From CAVXEH01 sp963805305 (lineage in GTDB: Bacteria > Chloroflexota > Limnocylindria > QHBO01), in the NCBI GenBank assembly GCA_963805305.1, contig CAWDTM010000003.1, positions 248,001 to 312,000 of the forward strand: a stretch of DNA of 64,000 bases, given 5' to 3'. A program made the translations under genes and the position numbers. Positions 9,226 to 16,229 of the stretch are shown piece by piece (position 1 is the first letter of the stretch; every line of letters starts with the position of its first letter). Under the pieces are notes generated by a model, which saw only the letters and a list, made by a program, of their open reading frames with translations, did no database searches and had not been told where the DNA came from.

Positions 9226-10107
9226 ATGACGGTCAAGGTGGCGGCCTGCCAGGTGGATCCGCAGCTCGGCGAGGTCGACCGCAACCTGGAACGGATCGAG
9301 CGTGCCGTCGAGGAGGCGGCGCGCAGCGGCGTCCAGATCGCCGTCCTGCCGGAAGCGGCGCTGACGGGCTACGCGTTCGATTCCCGCGACGAGGCCATGC
9401 CGGCGGCACGCCGGGCCAAGGCGGTCGGCGAGGATCGCCTCCTCGAGCTGGCTGCGCGCCACGACATGGCCATCATCTGCGGCTCACTGGAGCCCGAGCA
9501 CGACGAGATCTACAACCTGGCCCACATCATCACCGCCGACGGGCGCCGCTTCCGCTACCGGAAGACCCACCTCCCGTTCCTGGGCGTCGACCGGTTCGCG
9601 ACTCCCGGGCCCGATGCACCAAAGGTCTACGAGCTTGCCGGCCTCCGGGTCGGGGTCCTGGTCTGCTACGACCTGCGCTTCCCCGAGGCGTCCCGGATCC
9701 TGGGCCTGGACGGCGCGGACCTCATCGCGCTGCCCACGAACTGGCCGGTGGGCGTGGAGTTCCACCCCGAGCTCTTCGCGCCGGCGCGCGCCGCGGAGAA
9801 CCACTGCTACCTCCTCGCCTGCGATCGCGTGGGGACCGAGCGATCGACCACGTTCCTCGGCCGCTCGATCCTGGTCGACTATGACGGGCACCGGCTCGCA
9901 ACGGCCAGCGATGTCGAGGAGGTCGTGCTGGTGGGCGAGGTGGACGCTGCTGCGGCGCGCGCGACGCACGTCCGGCTACGCCCCGGCGAGCACGAATGGG
10001 ACACGATCGCCGATCGCCGGCCGGGCCTCTACGAACGACTCCTGTCCCCCGGCGCCGACCGCCAGCGACCGCCGAGCGCGAACCTGTACTCCGGTGACGT
10101 CGAGTAG
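9226..10107 (+). CDS. Carbon-nitrogen hydrolase (nitrilase superfamily)
   Basis: About 293 residues, full length. The Glu-Lys-Cys triad is visible: Glu in LPEAALTGYAF, Lys in YRKTHLPF, Cys in LVCYDLRFPE. The family hydrolyses amides, carbamoyl amino acids or nitriles in the cytoplasm. The pattern resembles omega-amidase/N-carbamoyl-amidase clades, but the substrate cannot be fixed. Its stop abuts the stop of the convergent small membrane gene with no spacer. It is distinct from the beta-ureidopropionase near 54 kb. Confidence 0.87.
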   Translation: MTVKVAACQVDPQLGEVDRNLERIERAVEEAARSGVQIAVLPEAALTGYAFDSRDEAMPAARRAKAVGEDRLLELAARHDMAIICGSLEPEHDEIYNLAHIITADGRRFRYRKTHLPFLGVDRFATPGPDAPKVYELAGLRVGVLVCYDLRFPEASRILGLDGADLIALPTNWPVGVEFHPELFAPARAAENHCYLLACDRVGTERSTTFLGRSILVDYDGHRLATASDVEEVVLVGEVDAAAARATHVRLRPGEHEWDTIADRRPGLYERLLSPGADRQRPPSANLYSGDVE

Positions 10108-10311
10108 CTACTCCGACGCAGCCCACATGATCAGACCCACGGTGACCACGCCCGTGACGAGGCCAATGAAGGCGGCCAGGCCCTCCGGGCCATTGCCATT
10201 CACCGTGGGGGCGATGTTGTTGATCGCCGCGAGCCCGATGGCCATGTAGCCAAGCCAGAGCACGGTCGCGACCGCGGCGATGATGCTCCGCCGCGTACGG
10301 TCCTTGGACAT
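10108..10311 (-). CDS. Small two-helix membrane protein
   Basis: About 67 residues with two hydrophobic helices (IIAAVATVLWLGYMAIGLAA and GLAAFIGLVTGVVTVGLIMWA) and a basic N-terminus (SKDRTRR), so both ends are probably cytoplasmic. I do not recognise a family. The ATG at 10311 is preferred over that at 10320 because TACGAT lies 7 nt before it. It lies downstream of the DtxR-type gene on the same strand. Confidence 0.6.
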   Translation of the reverse strand: MSKDRTRRSIIAAVATVLWLGYMAIGLAAINNIAPTVNGNGPEGLAAFIGLVTGVVTVGLIMWAASE

Positions 10312-10318
10312 CGCGCGC

Positions 10319-10324
10319 ATCGTA
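10319..10324 (-). promoter_or_regulatory. Putative -10 element of the small membrane gene
   Basis: Minus-strand TACGAT, 7 nt before the ATG at 10311, with no ribosome-binding site between. Confidence 0.45.
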
Positions 10325-10332
10325 GCAGACGC

Positions 10333-11106
10333 TCAGACGGCCGACGACGCCAGCCGAACACGCTCCGGGACACGGTGGAAGAGCGCCGGATCAGCGCGTC
10401 CCGGCATGACGCGGAGCTTGGCCGCTGCGGCCAGGCCAATGGTCAGCGCCGGCCCGGCCTCCTCACCCCGCAGGGTCATGGTGCCGAGGTGATCGGCCAC
10501 CTCGACGACGGCGAAGACCCGCCCCGGCCGCACGGCGTGCTCCTGGAGGAAGGTGAGCAGCCGGGCGTCCTCCTCAGCCTCCTCGGTGACGCGCAGGATG
10601 GTCACCTCCGAGCCGTCGGTCGCCGTCGAGAGGGGGATCCCGGAGGGGCGTGCAACGGTCCGGCCGTCTCGCGGAATGGGGTTGCCGTGCGGGCAGGTCT
10701 CCGGCCGCCCCAGGAGCTCGTCGATGCGGTCCGTCACCCGGTCCGACAGGGCGTGCTGGAGGTGGTGCGCCTCCTCGTCCGCCTCCGCCCAGCCCAGCCC
10801 CACCACCTCGGTGAGGAGCCACTCCGCCAGAGCGTGGCGGCGGAACGTGCGCTCGGCGGCGCTGCGGCCGGGATCGGTGAGGTCGAGGCTGCGGGTCTGC
10901 ACGTCGACGCTGAGCAGGCCCTCCCGCACGAGGCGGGTGACCATGGCGCTCACCGTGGCCGGGCTGACGCGCATCCGCTCGGCGAGACGCGCCGCGATCA
11001 CCGGCTGCCCCTCGCCGTGCATGTAGCGGATCGTCATGAGGTAGTCGGCCGCGGCCTCGGTCGTCTCGTGGGGTTCGGTGCCCGGCCCGGAGGGTCCCTG
11101 CGCCAT
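10333..11106 (-). CDS. DtxR/MntR-family metal-dependent transcriptional regulator
   Basis: About 257 residues, like IdeR/DtxR. An N-terminal winged helix (residues about 15-75, with VIAARLAERMRVSPATVSAMVTRL split over helix and turn) is followed by the dimerisation and metal-binding domain with HHLQHALSDRV and CPHGNPIP. The C-terminal FeoA/SH3-like domain includes VRPGRVFAVVEVADH. It should bind iron or manganese and repress uptake genes. No transporter gene lies next to it, so its targets are elsewhere. TAAAAT sits 6 nt before the ATG. Confidence 0.9.
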   Translation of the reverse strand: MAQGPSGPGTEPHETTEAAADYLMTIRYMHGEGQPVIAARLAERMRVSPATVSAMVTRLVREGLLSVDVQTRSLDLTDPGRSAAERTFRRHALAEWLLTEVVGLGWAEADEEAHHLQHALSDRVTDRIDELLGRPETCPHGNPIPRDGRTVARPSGIPLSTATDGSEVTILRVTEEAEEDARLLTFLQEHAVRPGRVFAVVEVADHLGTMTLRGEEAGPALTIGLAAAAKLRVMPGRADPALFHRVPERVRLASSAV

Positions 11107-11112
11107 CGGCCG

Positions 11113-11118
11113 ATTTTA
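11113..11118 (-). promoter_or_regulatory. Putative -10 element of the DtxR-family gene
   Basis: Minus-strand TAAAAT, 6 nt before the ATG at 11106, one of the clearest leaderless promoters in the window. If used, transcription starts at the ATG and the structured region at 11181-11334 is not part of this mRNA. Confidence 0.6.
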
Positions 11119-11180
11119 GCCGGGCCCGGCGACCGTTCGTGGCTCGGTGCCCACCTGCAGAGCCCGCGTTCGCGCGCCGC

Positions 11181-11334
11181 GACTCGTCAGGTGCTTGCCT
11201 GGGTAGCACAAGGCGCCGTCCAGGCCGATGTCGGCCGTTCCCCGATCCCCGGCCGAGCGTGGAACGGCCACCGCCGAGCGGTGTACCGATGAGGGAAACC
11301 GCCTAACGCTACGCACGTAAGCAGGTGACGAGTC
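11181..11334. ncRNA. Candidate structured RNA with 6S-like architecture
   Basis: The 309-nt gap between the DtxR and acsA genes has no convincing gene but folds strongly. GACTCGTCA (11181-11189) pairs perfectly with TGACGAGTC (11326-11334). Inward follow TGCTTGC/GTAAGCA (11192-11198 with 11317-11323, one G-U), GTAGC/GCTAC (11203-11207 with 11308-11312) and AGGCG/CGCCT (11211-11215 with 11300-11304), separated by small internal loops. Inside are hairpins GGCCGTTCC/GGAACGGCC (11233-11241 with 11261-11269) and ACCGC-CGA-GCGGT (11270-11282). A closing stem, open centre, apical stem and a small hairpin on one side match 6S RNA layout when read on the plus strand. Strand and identity are unproven. 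Confidence 0.5.
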
Positions 11335-11352
11335 AGGCGGGGCCGCCGGGCC

Positions 11353-11384
11353 CGGCGCGGGGCTCCGGCGCGGGGCTCCGGCGC
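11353..11384. repeat. Short tandem repeat, 13-nt unit
   Basis: About 2.5 copies of the unit CGGCGCGGGGCTC just beyond the structured region and 30 nt after the acsA stop. It is probably replication slippage in GC-rich DNA. Confidence 0.6.
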
Positions 11385-11415
11385 AGGCGCGCGGCGGCCG
11401 CCGACGTGACGCCCG

Positions 11416-13389
11416 CTACTCCTCCCCCGACCCGGACTGGTCGCGGATGGTGTTCACCACGCCCGCGTCGGCGAGGGTCGTCACGTCGCCCAGCGGCCGC
11501 TGCTCCGCGAGATCGCGGAGGAGCCGCCGCATGATCTTCCCGGAACGGGTCTTGGGGAGGTCCGGGGTGAACATGATCTGCTTGGGCCGCGCGAACTTGC
11601 CGATCATCTCCGCCACGTGCTCCCGCACCTCCCGGGCGAGCGCGTCGGAGGGCTCCGATCCGGAGCGCAGGATGACGTAGGCGAAGATGGCCTGGCCGGT
11701 GAGCGGGTCGGACCGGCCCACGACGGCGGCCTCCGCGACGGACGAATGGGAGACGAGCGCCGATTCGACCTCCGCGGTGGAGATCCGGTGCCCGGAGACG
11801 TTCATCACGTCGTCGACGCGACCCAGCAGCCAGTAGTAGCCGTCCTCGTCGCGCTTGCAGCCGTCGCCGGCGAAGTAGCGGCCGGGGAAGCGCGACCAGT
11901 AGGTCTGGACGTAGCGGTCGTGATCGCCGTAGATCCCGCGCAGCATCGCGGGCCACGGGCGCTCCAGTGTCAGGTACCCGCCGCCGCCGAGCGGGACCGG
12001 ACGACCGGTGTCGTCCACGACATCGGCCTTGACCCCCGGGAAGGGGAAGGTCGCGGAGCCGGGCTTCAACGTCGTCACGCCGGGGAGGGGCGTGATCATG
12101 ATCATCCCCGTCTCGGTCTGCCACCAGGTGTCGACCACCGGGCAGCGCTCAGCGCCGACGTACTTCCAGTACCAGGCCCACGCCTCGGGGTTGATGGGCT
12201 CACCCACGCTGCCCAGCAGGCGAAGGGACGAGAGGTCGTCGCGCTCGAACTCGGACGCACCGTACTTCATCAGGGCACGGATGGCGGTGGGGGCGGTGTA
12301 CAGGATCGTGGCGCGGTACTTCGCCGCGATCTGCGCCCATCGGTCCTTCTCGGGGAAGTCGATGGCGCCCTCGTAGATGATCCCGGTGGAGGCGTTGGCG
12401 AGCGGTCCGTACACGATGTACGAGTGGCCGGTGACCCAGCCGATGTCGGCCATGCACCAGTAGACGTCGGTCTCGGGGTGGATGTCGAAGATGAGCCGAT
12501 GGGTGGTGCTGGTCCCGACCAGGTACCCACCGGTGGTGTGCATGATCCCCTTGGGCCGCGCAGTGGTGCCCGAGGTGTAGAGCAGGTACAGCAGGTCCTC
12601 GGAGTCCATCGGCTCTGCATCGGCCGATGTCGGCTGGTCGGCGATCAGCTCGTGGTACCAGTGGTCGCGGTCGGCATGCCAGGCGATCTCCTGGCCCGTC
12701 CGCTTCACGACCACGCAGTGCCTGACCGATGTCGTCCGCTCGATCGCCTCATCGGCGTTGGGCTTCAGGGGAACCACCGAACCCTTGCGGTTGCCGCCGT
12801 CCGCGGTGATCACCACGGAGCACTCCGCGTCCTCGATCCGCCCCGCGAGGGCATCGGCGGAGAAGCCACCAAAGACCACCGAGTGGGGTGCGCCGATGCG
12901 GGCGCAGGCGAGCATGGCCACCGGCAGCTCGGGGATCATGGGCATGTAGATCGCGACGCGGTCGCCCTTCTTCACGCCCAGTCCCCGCAGGGCGTTGGTG
13001 AGCTGGCAGACCTCGGTGAGGAGCTCGCGGTACGTGATCGTCCGCGTGTCACCGGGCTCGCCCTCCCAGTGGTAGGCCACACGGTCACCCAGACCGGCAT
13101 CCACGTGGCGATCGAGGCAGTTGACGCTCACGTTGAGCTTGCCGCCGACGTACCAGTTCGCGTACGGCAGATCCCAGGTGTAGAGCTCGTTCCACGGCTC
13201 CATCCAGTCGACCGTGCCGGCGGCCTCCGTCCAGAAGGCGCGGAAGCCCTCCTCGGTTGCCGTGCGTTCGTGGATCGCGGGGTCCGCAACCACCGCGCCG
13301 GCGGTGAAGGCTGCCGGGGGCGGAAACGTCCTGTCCTCCCGGAGCAGGTTCTCGATGGTCGCGGATTCGACGTGCTCGTCGGACGGCAT
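11416..13389 (-). CDS. acsA: Acetyl-coenzyme A synthetase
   Basis: About 657 residues, standard length. It converts acetate, CoA and ATP to acetyl-CoA via acetyl-AMP in the cytoplasm. The adenylate-forming core YTSGTTARPKG, the acetate-pocket/CoA motif VDTWWQTETGMI, the hinge region YWLLGRVDDVMNVSGHR, and the C-terminal acetylation-site lysine in TRSGKIMRR are all present. The ATG at 13389 precedes the usual N-terminal region; the in-frame extension to 14094 lies over the LysR gene and is shadow. The isocitrate lyase two genes away fits acetate growth through glyoxylate. Confidence 0.95.
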   Translation of the reverse strand: MPSDEHVESATIENLLREDRTFPPPAAFTAGAVVADPAIHERTATEEGFRAFWTEAAGTVDWMEPWNELYTWDLPYANWYVGGKLNVSVNCLDRHVDAGLGDRVAYHWEGEPGDTRTITYRELLTEVCQLTNALRGLGVKKGDRVAIYMPMIPELPVAMLACARIGAPHSVVFGGFSADALAGRIEDAECSVVITADGGNRKGSVVPLKPNADEAIERTTSVRHCVVVKRTGQEIAWHADRDHWYHELIADQPTSADAEPMDSEDLLYLLYTSGTTARPKGIMHTTGGYLVGTSTTHRLIFDIHPETDVYWCMADIGWVTGHSYIVYGPLANASTGIIYEGAIDFPEKDRWAQIAAKYRATILYTAPTAIRALMKYGASEFERDDLSSLRLLGSVGEPINPEAWAWYWKYVGAERCPVVDTWWQTETGMIMITPLPGVTTLKPGSATFPFPGVKADVVDDTGRPVPLGGGGYLTLERPWPAMLRGIYGDHDRYVQTYWSRFPGRYFAGDGCKRDEDGYYWLLGRVDDVMNVSGHRISTAEVESALVSHSSVAEAAVVGRSDPLTGQAIFAYVILRSGSEPSDALAREVREHVAEMIGKFARPKQIMFTPDLPKTRSGKIMRRLLRDLAEQRPLGDVTTLADAGVVNTIRDQSGSGEE

Positions 13390-13786
13390 CGGGGCGGTCG
13401 CCTCCTGTTCGCGGGTTCGCGGGTCGCAGCGCGCACTCGGCGTGTCCACCGATTCTAGTCCCGCGCCCTCGCGACCCAGCGGCAGCGGGCGCGAGATGAC
13501 CGCTGCGTCCGGGCCCCCGCCCGTTGCACCTGTGCAACCGAATCTCGGTTCGGGGACGTTGGGGCACCCGACCGCGACACGGCGTTTCACCCGGGGCAAC
13601 CGATTGCCCGCCGGGGGCATGCCGCCCGCCCTCTCCGCCCTTGATCTGTTGCAGCACTGTGACCCCGCGTCGGTGCGCGGGTGCGGTGGGGCGGGCCGGC
13701 CGCGGATTGGTTCCGTCGGCGCACCATTGCCGGTTGCGCACCCGAGGCAAGGTCCGCGCCGGCCGCTCCGCGGCGAGGGGCGACGA
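13390..13786. other. Intergenic region upstream of acsA
   Basis: 397 nt with no gene I can support. On the minus strand it carries TAGAAT at 13452-13457, a possible -10 for acsA. It also has a perfect 16-nt palindrome (13523-13538) and a 6-bp hairpin GGGCAA-CCGA-TTGCCC (13594-13609). The latter lies downstream of the LysR gene and could slow transcription, but it has no T-run. Confidence 0.5.
13523..13538. promoter_or_regulatory. Palindrome upstream of acsA, candidate operator
   Basis: GTTGCAC-CT-GTGCAAC, with 7-nt arms in perfect inversion, about 135 nt upstream of the acsA start and 65 nt upstream of the possible -10. A dimeric activator or repressor of acetate metabolism is the obvious candidate; which one is unknown. 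Confidence 0.5.
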
Positions 13787-14743
13787 TCAGGCGAGGAGGC
13801 TGCCGGTTCGCTCGGTGCCCGGGCGCATCTTGTCGAGGATGGCAAGGAAGGCCGCGGCCGCGGGCGAGGGATCGACCGCGTCCCGTCGACGCGCCACCAC
13901 GATCTGGCGGCTGATGGGCGCGAGGTCCGCGACGACGACCGGGGCCAGGCGGCCGGTGCCGATCTCCATCTGCACCGACGTCCTGGGCAGGAGTGCGATC
14001 CCCAGCCGCGCCTCGACCATCCGCTTGGCGGCGTCGATGTTGTCCACCTCGATGGTGCCGCGCGGCGCGATCCCCGCCTGGCGGACCAGCGCACTCGTCA
14101 GCTCGTGATAGCTGCTCGTGCGGTCGAAGAGGATGAGGTGCTCCGTTGACAGCTGCGCCATCCGGACGGTCCCTGACGACGCGAAGGGATGGCCATGGTG
14201 GACCACCAGCGTCAGCTCGTCCGTATAGAGCAGGACGCTGCTCACGTCGGCGTGGGCGATGGGCCGCATGAGCCCCAGCTCGATCTCCTCGCGGAGGACC
14301 ATCTGGAGCACCTCCTCCGAGTGCCCGGCGCGCACGGCGAGCTGGACGCGGGGGTGGCTCTCCTGGAACTGATGGAGGACCGCCGGCAGCACGTAGGTGC
14401 TGACCGCCGGCGCTGCGCCGATGGCGAGCCGGCCGGCCGCGCCGGACGCCATCTCGGCCACCTGCTCGCGTCCGGCCGCCAGGACGGCCCGAGCCCGCTG
14501 CGCGTACGAGAGGAAGGCGCGGCCGGAATCGGTCAGCCGGCTGCCGGTGCGACCGCGCACCAGCAGCTGCGCGCCGAGCGCCGCCTCGAGCCCGTGGATC
14601 CGGGCCGTCACCGCGGGCTGGGTGACGAAGAGCCGGTCGGCCGCGGCGCCAATGCTCCCGGACTCGGCGACGGCAACCAGGGCATCCACCTGGGCCATGA
14701 GGAGCGGTTCAGTCCCCGACCGGCTCGTGCTCTTCCGCGCCAT
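13787..14743 (-). CDS. LysR-family transcriptional regulator
   Basis: About 318 residues. The N-terminal winged helix (LMAQVDALVAVAESGSIG through VTQPAVTARI, residues about 15-65) and a substrate-binding domain (from about residue 95) are typical of LysR. It is divergent from the 65-residue protein/isocitrate lyase genes across 77 nt, the classic arrangement for a LysR protein controlling its divergent neighbour. Control of glyoxylate or acetate genes is therefore likely but inferred. The ATG at 14743 is used; a GTG directly precedes it in frame. Confidence 0.88.
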   Translation of the reverse strand: MARKSTSRSGTEPLLMAQVDALVAVAESGSIGAAADRLFVTQPAVTARIHGLEAALGAQLLVRGRTGSRLTDSGRAFLSYAQRARAVLAAGREQVAEMASGAAGRLAIGAAPAVSTYVLPAVLHQFQESHPRVQLAVRAGHSEEVLQMVLREEIELGLMRPIAHADVSSVLLYTDELTLVVHHGHPFASSGTVRMAQLSTEHLILFDRTSSYHELTSALVRQAGIAPRGTIEVDNIDAAKRMVEARLGIALLPRTSVQMEIGTGRLAPVVVADLAPISRQIVVARRRDAVDPSPAAAAFLAILDKMRPGTERTGSLLA

Positions 14744-14820
14744 CACACATCAGCGTCCTTTATGACTCCCATCGGAAGAATTGCTTTGACTTATGCTACG
14801 CCATCGGCGAGGGTAGATCC

Positions 14821-15018
14821 ATGATGTACCGAACGATGACGGCGCCTGCGCTGCCGCGACCGCGGCTCGGCACGCGAGGCAAGCCCCGAATCGCCGCGAT
14901 CCTCGAGGGTCTTCGCCTGCGCCGGCCCCCCATCGACGAGCCCGAGGTGATGACCACCGCGGAGCTCGCCGAGTGCGGCTGCCCGGACTGGTGCCACCGC
15001 GACCACCAGAACGAATAG
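14821..15018 (+). CDS. 65-residue Cys/His-rich protein upstream of isocitrate lyase
   Basis: Small soluble protein with a basic N-terminal half and a C-terminal CGCPDWCHRDHQNE. The C-x3-W-C-x2-DH pattern could bind zinc; it recalls the Cys-Trp-Cys...Asp-His motif in small actinobacterial proteins such as DUF6907, but I cannot claim homology. The start is supported by GAGGG 8 nt upstream. The stop is 16 nt before the isocitrate lyase ATG, so the two form one transcript divergent from the LysR gene. The function is unknown; regulation or chaperoning of the lyase is possible. Confidence 0.65.
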   Translation: MMYRTMTAPALPRPRLGTRGKPRIAAILEGLRLRRPPIDEPEVMTTAELAECGCPDWCHRDHQNE

Positions 15019-15034
15019 AGAGGTCCTCAGTCCC

Positions 15035-16210
15035 ATGGTCGTCACCCAGCTCCCGCCTGCCCGCCGCACGACGGCGCCCGCGTCGCGCCTCGTCGAGACG
15101 CCGCTCCTGCCACCGGGCTTCGTGGTGCCCGCCTCGCGCTGGGAGAATCCGTCGACCCGCATGCGTCGGCTGCTCGAGACGGAGCCGTACCTGTTCGGCC
15201 CGGGCGTGTACGACCCCATGGGAGCGCAGCTGGTCATGTACCACCGGTACAAGGCGATCTACTTCAGCGGCTACTCGTTCGCGATCGGCCACCTGGGGAC
15301 CACCGACATGGACCTGTACTCAGGACCCGAGATCGCCGACGCCGCGCGGCGCACCGTCAGCGCGCTGCGCAAGTTCCAGCTGACCCAGGCGGTGGGCGAT
15401 CCCGAAAAGGGGGTTGCACCCCGGCACCTCGAGATCCCGCCGGTCGTGGTCGACATGGATGGTGGCTACGGGAACATCTTCAACGTCCAGCGAACCACCG
15501 AGCTTTACGTCACGGCCGGCGTCGCCGCGGCCCACATCGAGGACCAGGTCCTGCCCAAGCGCTGCGGCCACATCGGCGGCAAGGCCCTCATTCCGGCGTC
15601 GGAGATGATCGGCAAGCTGCGGATGGCCCGCGCCGTCGCGGACGACCTGGGGAACACCGACTTCGTCGTGATCGCGCGGACCGACGGCCTTTCGGCGGTG
15701 GATGCTCCCGAGTCCGCGCGCGGGCTGGACCTCGCCGTGGAGCGCGCCCTGCGCTACCTGGACACCGGGATTCCCGACCTCGTGTGGTGCGAGTTCCCGA
15801 CCTCGGATCGCGGGCCGGTGGAGGAGTTCTCGCGCCGCGTGCGGGATCGCTTCCCCGATGCACGCTTCGCGTTCAACTGGTCGAGCAGCTTCAAGTGGTT
15901 CCGCGATCCCGAGCCGATCACGTTTGCCCAGCTGTCCGAGCTTGGGTTCCGCTTCATCTTCATCACGCTCGGCGCGCAGCACGCCACCGGCTACGGCCTC
16001 GACCAGCTCCTGGCGGAGATGGCCGATGGCCAGCAGGACGGGTACATCGCGCTCCAGCGCCGGGAGTGGGAGGGCGGTCGGGACGTGCCCACCCGCTCGC
16101 ACCACCAGTTCAGCGGCGTTCCGTACCACCACCTGCTCGGCAAGGCCTACGACGCCGCCCGCCTTGGATCGGAGTTCGTCGAGGAGCTCGACGAGGAGCG
16201 CGTCGTCTAG
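15035..16210 (+). CDS. aceA: Isocitrate lyase
   Basis: About 391 residues, shorter than the E. coli enzyme (434). It splits isocitrate to glyoxylate and succinate. The catalytic-loop motif KRCGHIGGK holds the active cysteine at residue 177, which separates true lyases from methylisocitrate lyases and PEP mutases. Metal ligands lie in VDMDGGYGN, and the C-terminal QHATGYGLDQLLAEM region is also lyase-like. AGAGAGG lies in the 16-nt gap upstream. No malate synthase occurs in this window, so the second glyoxylate-shunt enzyme must be elsewhere. Confidence 0.92.
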   Translation: MVVTQLPPARRTTAPASRLVETPLLPPGFVVPASRWENPSTRMRRLLETEPYLFGPGVYDPMGAQLVMYHRYKAIYFSGYSFAIGHLGTTDMDLYSGPEIADAARRTVSALRKFQLTQAVGDPEKGVAPRHLEIPPVVVDMDGGYGNIFNVQRTTELYVTAGVAAAHIEDQVLPKRCGHIGGKALIPASEMIGKLRMARAVADDLGNTDFVVIARTDGLSAVDAPESARGLDLAVERALRYLDTGIPDLVWCEFPTSDRGPVEEFSRRVRDRFPDARFAFNWSSSFKWFRDPEPITFAQLSELGFRFIFITLGAQHATGYGLDQLLAEMADGQQDGYIALQRREWEGGRDVPTRSHHQFSGVPYHHLLGKAYDAARLGSEFVEELDEERVV

Positions 16211-16229
16211 CGGTCCCTTCCGCGCTCTC

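Noticed and set aside
11116..11316. A 66-codon minus-strand frame upstream of the DtxR gene
   Set aside because: Arg/Gly/Pro-rich composition, no ribosome-binding site, and it lies over the structured-RNA candidate whose pairing explains the sequence better.
11181..11334. Assignment to TPP, cobalamin, c-di-GMP or RNase P RNA
   Set aside because: Fragments such as GAGGGAAACC and TACCGATG look like parts of riboswitches, but the full core motifs and their order are missing.
13594..13609. Terminator of the LysR gene
   Set aside because: The 6-bp hairpin lies about 180 nt past the stop and has no T-run; it may be chance in GC-rich DNA.
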